64,000 nucleotides of DNA from Planctomycetota bacterium (GTDB lineage: Bacteria > Planctomycetota > MHYJ01 > WSZJ01 > JACPWG01). Shown here piece after piece: positions 37,217 to 46,677 of the stretch. The notes under the pieces are model-generated. The model ran no database searches and had not been told where the DNA came from. It was given only the letters and a program-made list of their open reading frames with translations. A program made the translations under genes and the position numbers. The first letter of the stretch is position 1. Each line of letters starts with the position of its first letter. The DNA is taken from contig JACPWG010000081.1 of assembly GCA_016197205.1 (NCBI GenBank), forward strand, positions 209,139 to 273,138, read 5' to 3'.

Positions 37217-37807
37217 TCACTCTCTCAGAAAAAGCAGGCGAGCGAGGGGGGCGGCGTCGTCGGTCGGCCCCCAGAGGGGTTCGCGCAGGGAACCCGCGAC
37301 CGTGCGGACGAGGGCGGCGGCGACGAGCTGGAGGATGGCGCCGCGAGCGGGGAGCCGGGGTCGCACGCGGCCGCGACCGGCCTTGCGGACGAAGGCCTCG
37401 ACCCAATCCAGGAGAGGCGCCACTTCGGTGAGCAGGATGCTCTTCCCCGGTCCGTGGCCGTCGAGCAGCTCACGGAGGAGGACGGAGGCCACCCACGGCC
37501 GCTCGTCGAGGAAGGCATGGTAGGCCGACACGAGCTGGTCGAGCCGCACGAGAAACGGCCCCGTGCGCGTGACGGCCGGGACGAGGGCTTCGCGCAGCCG
37601 ATCGAACGCGCGGTGGACGACGGCGGCATAGAGCGCCCTTTTGGACGCGAAGTGGTAGAGGAGGGAGGGACGCGTGATGCCCGCGGTCGCGGCGATGTCC
37701 GCGAGGCGAGCGGCGTCGAGGCCTCTCCGGCCGAACTCCCGCTCGGCCGCGGCCAGGATGCGCTCGGTCGTCGCCGTCGTGATCGTGTTCGCCTTCGGCC
37801 GGCCCAT
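37217..37807 (-). CDS. TetR-family transcriptional repressor
   Basis: 196 residues from ATG 37807, GGGAG site upstream. Residues ~12-60 are the TetR helix-turn-helix (TTERILAAAEREFGRRGLD, LADIAATAGITRPSLLYHF), the rest an all-helical ligand-binding domain. It is the first gene of a two-gene operon with the diiron protein. A long inverted repeat overlaps its own promoter (37827-37882), the usual arrangement for autoregulation. Ligand unknown; probably the substrate of the diiron enzyme. Confidence 0.92.
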   Translation of the reverse strand: MGRPKANTITTATTERILAAAEREFGRRGLDAARLADIAATAGITRPSLLYHFASKRALYAAVVHRAFDRLREALVPAVTRTGPFLVRLDQLVSAYHAFLDERPWVASVLLRELLDGHGPGKSILLTEVAPLLDWVEAFVRKAGRGRVRPRLPARGAILQLVAAALVRTVAGSLREPLWGPTDDAAPLARLLFLRE

Positions 37808-37826
37808 CGGTTGCTCCCGCGCTCAC

Positions 37827-37882
37827 CTATCAACTCACGAGTCGATTCGCAGGGCCCAGGATATCGACTCGACAGTAGATTG
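37827..37882 (-). promoter_or_regulatory. Candidate TetR operator (inverted repeat)
   Basis: Arms 37827-37846 and 37863-37882 pair at 16 of 20 positions with a perfect inner 9-mer, CGAGTCGAT (37838-37846) against ATCGACTCG (37863-37871), spacer 16 bases. It spans the -10 region and part of the -35 region of the promoter at 37858-37886. Confidence 0.65.
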
Positions 37883-37886
37883 TCAA
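37858..37886 (-). promoter_or_regulatory. Strong sigma70-type promoter of the TetR-diiron operon
   Basis: Reading the minus strand: TTGACA (37886-37881), 17-base spacer, TATCCT (37863-37858), about 50 bases before the ATG at 37807. The -35 is consensus and the spacing ideal. Confidence 0.75.
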
Positions 37887-38041
37887 GGCCGACGTGCGCG
37901 GCGAGACGGTCACCCGTGGAGAGTCCCGCACAAGGGAAGGCTGTTCCACAGCCGGGCGCCGATCGAGCGCAGGGCGGAAGCCCCGCCCTTTCGAAGGTGG
38001 GCCGAACGAGTCCACTCCTGCGAAACGGAGCCTCCAGCACC

Positions 38042-38256
38042 GGGGCGCGGGAAAGGGCGAACTTCCCAATTCTCTCTTTCGCCGGCCTCGAGCCTTTGTG
38101 GTGCAGGGCTTCCGCCCTGCACCGACGGGGCCACACGGGTAGAAATCGCCCAGCCGGTCAAATGCGGGCTCAGCTCCTGGGGACAGCCGGGAGGTGCTTT
38201 CGACCCCCCGTGCGCGGTCGGGTGCAGGGCGGAAGCCATGCACCACAAGGTCGTGA
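38042..38256 (+). repeat. R3 palindromic repeat, copy 2
   Basis: TTTGTGGTGCAGGGCTTCCG plus CCCTGCACCG on the left (about 38094-38126) pairs with GGTGCAGGGCGGAAGCCATG plus CACCACAAGG on the right (38219-38252). The left flank from 38042 matches that of copy 1 at 14897. It fills the middle of the 37808-38490 gap, whose ends hold the TetR promoter and the M28 promoter. Confidence 0.78.
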
Positions 38257-38409
38257 GGCCTCCGACGGCGGGGATCGTTCCAGCGACTCTCCCGCGCGGA
38301 GCTTCCACGCCTGACCGCCGGTCCCCGGGTCCCGAACCTCGCGCTTTGCGAAGAGCCGCGGCGGCCTGTCGGTGAGCCGCCCCCTTCCCGGCACGTCCGC
38401 GCGGTCGCC

Positions 38410-38438
38410 TTGACGGGGCGGCGCGAGGGGCGTAGAAT
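38410..38438 (+). promoter_or_regulatory. Sigma70-type promoter for the M28 peptidase
   Basis: TTGACG (38410-38415), 17-base spacer, TAGAAT (38433-38438), 52 bases before the GTG start. Five of six -35 bases and five of six -10 bases match consensus. Confidence 0.65.
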
Positions 38439-38490
38439 CGCCCGGGTTCACGCCCGTCCTTCCACCCCATCACGGAGGGTCCAGCCGCCC

Positions 38491-39432
38491 GTGCTCGGCA
38501 TGCCAGGGAAAAGCCACTCCGGCCCGCTGCCGCCGCTCACGCCGGCGGAGGCGACGCTGCGGGACGACCTGCGTCGCGACGTCGAAGAGCTCGCGGGCCG
38601 GATCGGCGAACGGAACGTGCCGAAGTACGCGGCGCTCGCGGAGGCCGCGGACTTCCTCGAGGCCTCCCTCGCCCGTCCCGGCCACCGCGTCGCCCGGCAG
38701 TCCTTCCCGGTCGCGGGCCGTCGATGCGACAACCTCGAGGTCCAGGTGACGGGCGCCGGCCGCGCGGACGAGGTGGTCGTGGTCGGCGGGCACTACGATT
38801 CGGTGCTCGGCTGTCCCGGCGCGAACGACAACGGGACCGGGGCCGCGGCCGTCCTGGCCCTCGCGCGCGCCTTCGCGGGCCGCGCCGCCCCCCGCACGCT
38901 CCGGCTCGTCGAGTTCGTCAACGAAGAGCCCGGCTATTTCCAGACCGAGGAAATGGGCAGCCTCGTCTACGCGCGCCGCTGCCGCGCGAAGGGGGAGAAG
39001 GTCGTCGCCATGCTCAGCCTCGAAACGATCGGCTACTACACCGATGCTCCCGGGAGCCAGTCCTACCCGTTTCCGCTCAACCTCCTCTACCCTTCGGTCG
39101 GAAATTTCATCGCCTTCGTCGGCAACGTCTGGTGCGCCGACTCCGTGCGGGAAATGGTCGGCTCGTTTCGCCGCCACACCCGTTTCCCCTCGGAGGGAGC
39201 GGCCCCGCCGGCGTTCCTCCCCGGGGTCGGCTGGTCCGACCACTGGTCCTTCTGGCAATGCGGCTACCCGGGCGTCATGGTCACCGACACCGCCCCGTTT
39301 CGCTATCCCCACTACCACACCGAGCAGGACACCCCGGACCAGGTGGACTACGAGCGGACCGCCCGCGTCGTCGCCGGACTCGAGCGCGTCGTCGCGGAAC
39401 TCACCGGACTGTCGCCTGCGGAGGGTGCTTGA
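38491..39432 (+). CDS. M28-family metallopeptidase
   Basis: 313 residues. GTG 38491 is preferred because GGAGGG (38474-38479) lies 11 bases upstream; ATG 38500 is possible. The co-catalytic two-zinc site of M28 aminopeptidases is visible: H101 (GGHYDSV), bridging D113 (GANDNGTG), catalytic E145 and ligand E146 (NEEPGYF), a carboxylate in SLETIGYY, and H276 (HYHTEQDTPD). The missing signal peptide suggests a cytosolic enzyme. Substrates are probably peptides with free N-termini or, in some relatives, glutaminyl cyclisation. Stands alone with its own promoter. Confidence 0.9.
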   Translation: MLGMPGKSHSGPLPPLTPAEATLRDDLRRDVEELAGRIGERNVPKYAALAEAADFLEASLARPGHRVARQSFPVAGRRCDNLEVQVTGAGRADEVVVVGGHYDSVLGCPGANDNGTGAAAVLALARAFAGRAAPRTLRLVEFVNEEPGYFQTEEMGSLVYARRCRAKGEKVVAMLSLETIGYYTDAPGSQSYPFPLNLLYPSVGNFIAFVGNVWCADSVREMVGSFRRHTRFPSEGAAPPAFLPGVGWSDHWSFWQCGYPGVMVTDTAPFRYPHYHTEQDTPDQVDYERTARVVAGLERVVAELTGLSPAEGA

Positions 39433-39514
39433 CCCGTCGAGGGACCATGGACGAGCAAGTCGGAAATCCCAAATCCCAAGTCAAGCTCGCGCCCGAAACC
39501 CAAAGACGAGGATT

Positions 39515-39585
39515 AGCCACCGAAGACGCTGAAGACGCCGAATTTCACGACGGGTCGTTCGGCGTCTTCGGCGTCTTCGGTGGCT
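39515..39585. repeat. Hairpin repeat R5 (CCACCGAAGACGC type) in the 39433-39770 gap
   Basis: Arms 39515-39542 and 39558-39585 are reverse complements at 27 of 28 positions around a 15-base loop; the stem is made of GAAGACGCC units. Half-copies of the same motif occur at 43230-43275. The gap also contains AAATCCCAAATCCC at about 39465-39478. Confidence 0.85.
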
Positions 39586-39724
39586 CGTCCTTCCGTGGGC
39601 GGAGCGCACGGCTTCCGAAATCGCGACAAAACTTTTGCACTCCGCGCGCGTCGGCCACTCTTGCTCAAGTGCGAGCAGTGTCAGCTCCAGGCCTGTGTGA
39701 GTAACGCTCAGCGGCGCTCGATAC

Positions 39725-39770
39725 CAAATCTCCATTCTCCACTCTCCATTCTGAAATCTCAAAGCTCCCC
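39725..39770 (+). repeat. R7 pyrimidine-rich repeat directly before a start codon
   Basis: AAATCTCCATTCTCCACTCT and following CCATTCTGAAATC run up to the ATG at 39771, where a ribosome site would be expected. A near-identical tract precedes the ATG at 61426. Confidence 0.75.
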
Positions 39771-42329
39771 ATGGACTTCATCCACCTCGAATTCGCCCGG
39801 CCCGCCCTGGCCTGGCTCGCACTCGCCGCGCTGTTCGCGCTTCGAAGGCTCGGGGCCGCGGAGCGCGGGCGGTGGGGGTTCGCGGCAGCCGGCGCCGCGC
39901 TGCTCCTCGGCGCAGCCGGCCCCTCCTTCCTGGCCGGGTCGAATCGGCCGCTTCGCGTCTTCGTCGTGGACGTCTCGGCGAGCGTCGAGGGGAGCTGGCC
40001 GTGGGTGCGCGGCCGGATCCACCGCTGGGAAGGGCCGGAGTGCCTCTCGCGCGCGGCGGCCGACGTTGCGGTCGTGACCTTCGCGGCGGACGCCTCCGTC
40101 GAGGTCGCGCCCTGCCCCGCCCGCCCCCGCTTCCTCCCCGAGACCCCGCGCCGCGGTCTCGCGACCCGCGCCACCGACCTCGCGGCGGGCCTTCGCCTGG
40201 CGGCCGCGCTCCTCTCCGGCCGGCCGGGCGGTCACGTCCTCCTCTTCTCGGACGGGCACGCCACCGGCGGCGATTCGGACGCGGCCGCGCTCGAGCTCCG
40301 TCGCGCCGGTGCGCGCCTCGATGCCGTTGCGATCCCAGGTCCGGCCCTTGACGACGCGCGCGTGGAGTCGGTCACCGCACCCGACGAGGTCCGCGAGGGG
40401 GAACGCTTCGTCCTGCGCGCGACCGTCCTCGCGACCGCCGCCGGGCGCGCCCGGATCCGCGTCCGGGGCCGCGGCGCGGGCGCCGGGGGCGACGAGCTCC
40501 GGGAACTCGGCGTCGCGGAAGTCGCGCTCGAACCTGGGCGGGAGGCGACGGTCGGTTTTCCGCTTCCCCCGCTCGCGGACCCGGTGGGCGAATTCGAGGT
40601 CTCGGTCGGCGACACGTCGTTCGACGACGCTTACCCTGAGAACGACCGCGCTCGAGTGCGGGTGCGACGCGGCGGTCGCGCGCGCGTGCTCTATGTAGCG
40701 TCGAGCGGCGCCGCCGGCCGGACGTTGCGCGCGTCGCTCGCCCGCCGACCTGCGCTGGTGCTCCGCGATGCCGACGGCCCGATCCCGCCCGCGGGCTACG
40801 ACCTCGTCGTCGTGGACGACCTCCCGGCCTCCCGGCTCGACGAAGCCTTCGTGGACGCCCTGCGCGCGCGCGTCGAGGGGGGCGGCGGCCTGCTCGTCCT
40901 CGGAGGCCGGTCCTCGTTCGGTCCCGGCGGGTACGCGGGCACGCCCTTCGAAGCGCTCCTCCCGGTCGAGTGCCGTCCGTCCGAAGGAGTCTCGCTCCTC
41001 GTCGCACTCGATCGCTCCGGGAGCATGGGGGAACGCGCGGAAAGTCGCACGAAGCTCGACGAGGCCAAGGCTGCGATCGGCTCGCTTGCCCGCAGGCTCG
41101 CGCCGGCCGATCGCTTCGGACTCCTCTCCTTTTCGGACCGCGTCGAGCCCGTGCTCCCGCTCGGCGCGGCTTCGGCCGCGACTCCCGAAGCGGTCGCCGC
41201 GGCGCTTGGACGGGTTTCCGCGGCCGGGCCGACGCGGCTGCTCCCGGCGGCCCGTGCGGGCCTCTCCGCGCTCGCGGGCTCGGCCACGCGCCTTCGCCAC
41301 CTGGTCCTCGTAAGCGACGGGCAAAGCCCCGGCGACTCCGCCGAAGCGCACGACGCGCTGGCTCGCGACGCGAAGGGGCTGGGCATCGGCATTTCCGTGC
41401 TCGCCACGGGCGCGGACCTCCCGGCGGACGTCGAGGCGCGGCTTCGTCGCTTGGCGGAGGGCTCGGCAGGTGGACAGTTCCTCTCCGCCTCGGCGGCCGA
41501 CTCCCTCGAACCGGCCCTGCGCCGGGCGCTCGACGGCGCGCGCGGCGGCCTGGTCCGCGAAGGGCGGACGGAGGCCCGCTGGTCGGACCCGCCGCCGGCT
41601 GCGTCCCTGGAGGACCCGCCGCCCGCCCTTGCGGGCCTCGACCGGACCGTCCCTCGTCCACGCGCGCAGGTCCGCATCTTCGCGGAGGAAGGACTGCCGG
41701 TCGCGTGCGAAGGGCGGCTCGGCCTCGGTCGCGTCGCGGTGCTGACGACCTCGCTCGACCTGGAATGGGCGAGTGCATGGCGGTCGTGGCGGGGCCTGGA
41801 CGCGCTCGTGGACGACTGGCTCCGGCGTCTGCTCGCCGCACGACGCGCCGAAGACCGGCCGGAGGTGACCCTGGAGGGGGATCGGTTTCGCGTGCTGTGC
41901 CGACGAGCGCCGGCCACGGAGGTTCGCGGGCTGCTGCACGCCCCGGGGGGCGGCGCGGACCGGGTGCTTTCCCTGCGCGAAGAGACGCCGGGCACGTGGT
42001 CGGGCGGGGGTGAGTGTCGCGAGTCGGGGTGGTACCAGGTGCGGCTCGAGCCCGCGGGGGGCGGGGAGCCGGAGGACGGGCAGGCGGTCGCGGCCGAATT
42101 CGAAGTCCCCTACGCCTCGGAGCTGCGGCTGCGCCCGCCGGACGCCTCGGCCCTCGCGCGCGTGGCAAGCCTCGGCGGCGGCCGGCTGCTCGAACCGACC
42201 GAGCCTCTTCCCGAGGCGCCGCGCGCCGGCGGCCGCGGCCGCTCCGACGCGACCTGGGCGTGCGCGGCGGGCGCGGTCGGGACCCTCTTCGCCGCGGCCC
42301 TCGCCTCCCGACTCAGAAAAAAACGCTGA
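39771..42329 (+). CDS. Membrane protein with two von Willebrand factor A domains (BatA/BatB-like)
   Basis: 852 residues. Two N-terminal membrane helices (~8-55, the first with FARPALAWLALAALFAL typical of Bat/BatA-like proteins), a first VWA domain with DxSxS at D67-S69-S71, a beta domain (~205-310), a glutamine-amidotransferase-like alpha/beta segment (~310-405, GYDLVVVDDLPAS, GGLLVLGGRSSFG), a second VWA domain with a full MIDAS motif D414-R-S416-G-S418, and a C-terminal helix (~830-850). VWA domains bind partners through a metal ion; such proteins often act with MoxR ATPases, none of which is seen here. Translation start lacks a clear ribosome site because repeat R7 precedes it. Confidence 0.85.
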   Translation: MDFIHLEFARPALAWLALAALFALRRLGAAERGRWGFAAAGAALLLGAAGPSFLAGSNRPLRVFVVDVSASVEGSWPWVRGRIHRWEGPECLSRAAADVAVVTFAADASVEVAPCPARPRFLPETPRRGLATRATDLAAGLRLAAALLSGRPGGHVLLFSDGHATGGDSDAAALELRRAGARLDAVAIPGPALDDARVESVTAPDEVREGERFVLRATVLATAAGRARIRVRGRGAGAGGDELRELGVAEVALEPGREATVGFPLPPLADPVGEFEVSVGDTSFDDAYPENDRARVRVRRGGRARVLYVASSGAAGRTLRASLARRPALVLRDADGPIPPAGYDLVVVDDLPASRLDEAFVDALRARVEGGGGLLVLGGRSSFGPGGYAGTPFEALLPVECRPSEGVSLLVALDRSGSMGERAESRTKLDEAKAAIGSLARRLAPADRFGLLSFSDRVEPVLPLGAASAATPEAVAAALGRVSAAGPTRLLPAARAGLSALAGSATRLRHLVLVSDGQSPGDSAEAHDALARDAKGLGIGISVLATGADLPADVEARLRRLAEGSAGGQFLSASAADSLEPALRRALDGARGGLVREGRTEARWSDPPPAASLEDPPPALAGLDRTVPRPRAQVRIFAEEGLPVACEGRLGLGRVAVLTTSLDLEWASAWRSWRGLDALVDDWLRRLLAARRAEDRPEVTLEGDRFRVLCRRAPATEVRGLLHAPGGGADRVLSLREETPGTWSGGGECRESGWYQVRLEPAGGGEPEDGQAVAAEFEVPYASELRLRPPDASALARVASLGGGRLLEPTEPLPEAPRAGGRGRSDATWACAAGAVGTLFAAALASRLRKKR

Positions 42330-42385
42330 GTACCGCGCCCGAAATCGCCGAGCAATTGGGTCACCCAATTCCGTGGGGCGGTACT
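42329..42385 (-). repeat. R1 repeat, copy e (internally deleted), overlapping a stop codon
   Basis: 57 bp. AGTACCGC begins at the last base of the TGA stop of the VWA gene (42327-42329), most of the interior is missing, and AATTGGGTCACCCAATTCCG plus GTGGGGCGGTACT completes the other end. Reversed relative to copy a. Confidence 0.8.
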
Positions 42386-42504
42386 GGGTACGGGGAGGGA
42401 CCCGGCCTGAGCCGAGGGCGGTTTAGACTTCCCTTCGGCCGGTAGACCCACTAGAATGTCGGCGTTCTGAACCGCACGGTTTGAGCGCAGCAGGAGTGTC
42501 GGCC

Positions 42505-42957
42505 ATGAAGCGAAAGGTCGCCATCGGCATCGCCCTCGCGGTCTTCCTCGGCGGGCCGTTGGCGCTCATCTCCACCCCGTGCCTGGAGGCCCTCCGGGGG
42601 GTGGCGATGAAGCACTCGAAGGACTGGACGACGGCACACACGTGGGTGGAGCGGATCGCCTGGTTCTACCGTTACACGGGCCGCTACGAGGAGGCGACGG
42701 TCGCCTACGAGGATTACCTGAAGACCTGGGACACCAACCACATCGACTGGCCCGAAAATAAATTCCTCTACTGCAGGTCCCTGGAGGACTGGGGGGACTC
42801 GCTCGACTACAACGCGAGTCCGGAAGTCGGGGCGAAGCGCAAGGAGCTGCGGGACCGCGCGGTGCAAAACTACCTGGAGTTCTCGGCCTGGTACCCGGAC
42901 GATCCGCGCAAGGCCGAGTCGGACAAGGCGGCGAGCCGGCTCCGGCTCGGGCACTGA
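42505..42957 (+). CDS. Small exported TPR-like protein
   Basis: 150 residues from ATG 42505, AGGAG at 42491-42495 (TTG 42481 would add eight residues). An N-terminal hydrophobic segment (KVAIGIALAVFLGGPLALIS) is a signal anchor or signal peptide. The rest is helical with a TPR-like pattern: WVERIAWFYRYTGRYEEAT (~47-65), AVQNYLEFSAWYPDDPRKAE (~119-138). Probably a periplasmic adaptor. A TAGAAT box at 42452-42457 is a possible -10 element but its -35 is weak. Confidence 0.75.
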   Translation: MKRKVAIGIALAVFLGGPLALISTPCLEALRGVAMKHSKDWTTAHTWVERIAWFYRYTGRYEEATVAYEDYLKTWDTNHIDWPENKFLYCRSLEDWGDSLDYNASPEVGAKRKELRDRAVQNYLEFSAWYPDDPRKAESDKAASRLRLGH

Positions 42958-43062
42958 AGGAGCGGGTCGCGAAGACTCGGTTTCGTGCGTCCAACGCAAG
43001 TCGGATCGAACGCCACGGCAACCACGGATTTCCCAGGGCAGCCGATGGCCGCAACCAAACTA

Positions 43063-43143
43063 CGACGGAACCACAGATTTCACAGATTACACAGATTGCG
43101 ACGATTCTAATCTGTGAAATCTGTGCAATCTGTGGTTTCGTCG
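43063..43143. repeat. Hairpin repeat R6 (ACCACAGATTTCACAGATT type)
   Basis: Arms 43063-43097 and 43109-43143 pair at 31 of 35 positions around an 11-base loop; AT-rich compared with the surroundings. It lies in the 42958-43685 gap, which also holds the R5 half-copy and R1 copy d but no gene. Confidence 0.85.
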
Positions 43144-43330
43144 CCCCTGGGATTGCCGGGAAAGCTTGCCAAGAAAACAAGCTTTTGCGAGCTTGTGTCC
43201 CAGAGCCGCCGATGGCCGCAACCAACGGGACGAGCCACCGAAGACGCCGAAAACACCGAAAGACGAACCGCGAATTTCGCCAATTTCGCGAAGTTTCTCC
43301 ACTGGGCGATCGAGGGCGAGACCTGACCTG

Positions 43331-43496
43331 AGTACCGCCCCACAGAATTGGGTGACCAATTTCCTCGGCGATTTCGGCCGCCTGCTTCGTTGCGCTCGCT
43401 CGACGTAGTTCTCCGTTACTACGCCTCGCTCGCTCGCCTCGCGGGCGACCGAACTTGCCTTCGGCTATTGGTCACCGACTTCCGTGGAGCGGTACT
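43331..43496 (+). repeat. R1 palindromic repeat, copy d (short form)
   Basis: 166 bp, AGTACCGCCCCACAGAATTG to CTTCCGTGGAGCGGTACT, same length and orientation as copy c with scattered base changes, 189 bases before the channel gene. Confidence 0.88.
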
Positions 43497-43685
43497 GAGG
43501 GAACCGAAGGAGGCGCTGAGCCCGCTCCCTCGCGCTGAGCGAGGCCCGAAGGCCGAGCCGCATGGGTCGCGGTTCGGCTCGGCTGCGCCGCTCGATTCGC
43601 AAGCGTTCCGTCTTTCGGCGTCCTCTGCGTTTTCGGTGGCCCGTCCTCGCCTTTTGACTCCTAACTTACGGGAGCGAACTCGAAG

Positions 43686-44547
<862 letters not shown>

Positions 44548-44549
<2 letters not shown>

Positions 44550-44716
44550 TGGCCTGTTGCCGAAGTCCAGACACGCTGCCTGGGGGCGCGGGCCTCCCTC
44601 CTTCGCTCGCTCGCCGCGAGCTACGGAGCGTAGGCCGGCCCGCGCGAACGTCCGCACGGCGTACGACCCGCCGTGACAGAGTTGACGACTGTGTCCGAAG
44701 TTCGTCAACGGGCCAC
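44548..44716 (+). repeat. R2 repeat overlapping the stop codon of the channel gene
   Basis: AGTGGCCTGTTGCCGAAGTC starts at the second base of the TAG stop (44547-44549). The right end GAAGTTCGTCAACGGGCCAC is 34 bases before the phosphomannomutase start. The central hairpin carries a ~35-bp insertion (CTCCTTCGCTCGCTCGCCG). Confidence 0.85.
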
Positions 44717-44750
44717 GAGGACCGCCGGCCGCAAGCAACGGGAACCCCGC

Positions 44751-46193
44751 ATGGGCGTCTTCAAGGCGTACGACATCCGCGGGCTGTACGGCAAGGAGCT
44801 GGCCGAGCCGCTGGCGGAACGCATCGGGCGGGCCTTCGCGCGCTTTCTCGGAAAGCGGACCCTCGTCGTGGGGCGGGACCTGCGAGTCTCCTCGCCGTCC
44901 CTGGCGGAGGCGGCGATCCGCGGGATCCTCTCGACCGGGACGGACGTCGTGGACATCGGCCTCGCAACCACGCCGATGGTTTCGTTCGCGGTCGGCAGGT
45001 ACGGGTACGACGGCGGGCTCATGACCACCGCGTCCCACAATCCGGGGGAGTACAACGGCTTCAAGCTCTGCCGCGAGGACGCGATCGCGCTCTCCGAGGA
45101 CACCGGGCTCCGGGAGATCGAACGCGGCGCGCGCGAGGACGCGGCGGCGCCGGGTGGAACGGGAGGCGGCGATGGGGCGGGCGGCCGGGCGGGGCGGCTC
45201 GAGCGGAGGGACATCCGCAACGACTACCTGGAGCACCTGCTGAGCTTCGCGCGCGACATCCGGCCATTGCGTGTGGCCATCGACGCGGCGAACGGCATGG
45301 CGGCCACCGTGCTCCCCCTCCTCCTGCCGCGGCTGCCGCTCCAGGTGTTTCCCCTTTTTTTTGAACCGGACGGGCGCTTTCCGGGGCACGAGCCGAACCC
45401 TCTCCGGGACGAGAACATCGCCGCGCTCGCCGAGGCCGTGCGGCGCAACCGCGCCGACCTGGGCGTCGCCTTCGACGGGGACGCGGACCGCGCGGTGTTT
45501 CTCGACGAGGCGGGGCGGCGCGCCACCTGCGACCTGGTGACCGCGCTCGTGGCCCGCGAAGTGCTTGCCCGCGAGAAGGGGGCCGCGATCGTGTATGACC
45601 TGCGCTCGAGCTGGGCCGTACGCGAGGAGATCGAGCGCCACGGCGGCACGGCGGTCCGGGAACGCGTGGGGCACTCGTTCATCAAGGCGACCATGCGCGC
45701 GCGGAACGCGCCCTTCGGCGGCGAACTGTCCGGGCACTACTACTTCCGCGACCATTTCTTCGCCGACTCCGGGTTGGTGGCGTTCGTGAAAGTGTTGAAC
45801 CTCGCGGGCGCCGAGGGGCGCCCGTTCTCCGAGGTCCTGGCCCCGCTGCGCCGCTATCATGCGACGGGCGAGCTGAACTTCCACGTGGTCGACAAGGACG
45901 CGAAGCTCGAAGAAGTGGCCCGGGTCTTCGCGGCGGGACGGCGGGACGCGCTCGACGGGCTGACCGTGGAGTTCGACGACTGGTGGTTCAACCTGCGGAA
46001 GTCGAACACGGAGCCCCTGCTTCGCCTGAACCTGGAGGCGCGGACAGGGGAGCGGCTGGTGGAGGCGAAGGGTCGGGTGCTGGCGCTGCTCGGCGCGCCC
46101 GAGGGGGGCGAGGCGCCTGCGGGAACTACGACGGCGTTGTCGCGGGGCAGCCGGCCGCCGGGTCCGGACCGGCCGGGGCCGCAGGGCCACTAG
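44751..46193 (+). CDS. manB: Phosphomannomutase / phosphoglucomutase
   Basis: 480 residues from ATG 44751. All alpha-D-phosphohexomutase motifs are present: phosphoserine S95 in TASHNPGEYNG, metal loop D242-G-D244-A-D246-R, sugar-binding GELSGHYYF (~325-333) and the phosphate loop RKSNTEPLLRL (~415-425). It interconverts hexose 6- and 1-phosphates for nucleotide-sugar and polysaccharide synthesis in the cytosol. A Gly-rich loop at ~131-145 (GGTGGGDGAGGRAG) and a Pro/Gly tail are unusual but outside the active site. Mannose versus glucose preference cannot be told. Confidence 0.93.
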   Translation: MGVFKAYDIRGLYGKELAEPLAERIGRAFARFLGKRTLVVGRDLRVSSPSLAEAAIRGILSTGTDVVDIGLATTPMVSFAVGRYGYDGGLMTTASHNPGEYNGFKLCREDAIALSEDTGLREIERGAREDAAAPGGTGGGDGAGGRAGRLERRDIRNDYLEHLLSFARDIRPLRVAIDAANGMAATVLPLLLPRLPLQVFPLFFEPDGRFPGHEPNPLRDENIAALAEAVRRNRADLGVAFDGDADRAVFLDEAGRRATCDLVTALVAREVLAREKGAAIVYDLRSSWAVREEIERHGGTAVRERVGHSFIKATMRARNAPFGGELSGHYYFRDHFFADSGLVAFVKVLNLAGAEGRPFSEVLAPLRRYHATGELNFHVVDKDAKLEEVARVFAAGRRDALDGLTVEFDDWWFNLRKSNTEPLLRLNLEARTGERLVEAKGRVLALLGAPEGGEAPAGTTTALSRGSRPPGPDRPGPQGH

Positions 46194-46279
46194 TGGGGCT
46201 TCAATCCAGGTTCTATGGGTTCTCGGTGGCTCTCGCGGCCCCGACCCGCCTCGAAAGCCTGGGGGGGAGAACGAAGGCT

Positions 46280-46430
46280 CAATTCCCAACTCGGGCGAAG
46301 GCCCGAAACCCAAACGGACGACGAAACCACCAAGCCACCAAGGCACGAAGACCACGAAGGACCGTCAGTGAGGGGGGTGAGTTTGGCTCGGCCGAAATGC
46401 GCCTTTGTGGTCTCAGTGACTTCGAGGAGC
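46280..46430 (+). repeat. R4 repeat, copy 2
   Basis: CAATTCCCAACTCGGGCGAA onward matches 7590-7750 for about 150 bases, including the interior GAGTTTGGCTCGGCCGAAA. It occupies part of the 46194-46677 gap. Confidence 0.75.
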
Positions 46431-46497
46431 CTTGTTCATTGAGCCTTGAACATTTGAATCCGCGACGCACCCACAGGATCGATGTGGAAGCCCCGCT

Positions 46498-46627
46498 AGT
46501 GGCCCGTGGACAGGACTCGGACTCGATCGTCGACCGAGTCACGGCAAGTCCCAGCCTCGGCGGCCGCTCACGCGGCGGAGGAAGCCCGCGCCCCCTTGCA
46601 TCGTGTCCGGACTTCGTCAACGGCACG
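46498..46627 (-). repeat. R2 repeat
   Basis: AGTGGCCCGTGGACAGGACT to GGACTTCGTCAACGGCAC, preceded by CT so that TAG is again created at its left edge, but no coding frame ends there. Central hairpin degraded. Confidence 0.7.
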
Positions 46628-46677
46628 CGCGGCATGCGGCCGGGCTTCCGGCCGCGGACGTCCTTCGCTCGGGAGCT

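Noticed and set aside
39759..42368. Open frame of 869 codons on the - strand
   Set aside because: Exact shadow of the double-VWA gene; no recognisable motif.
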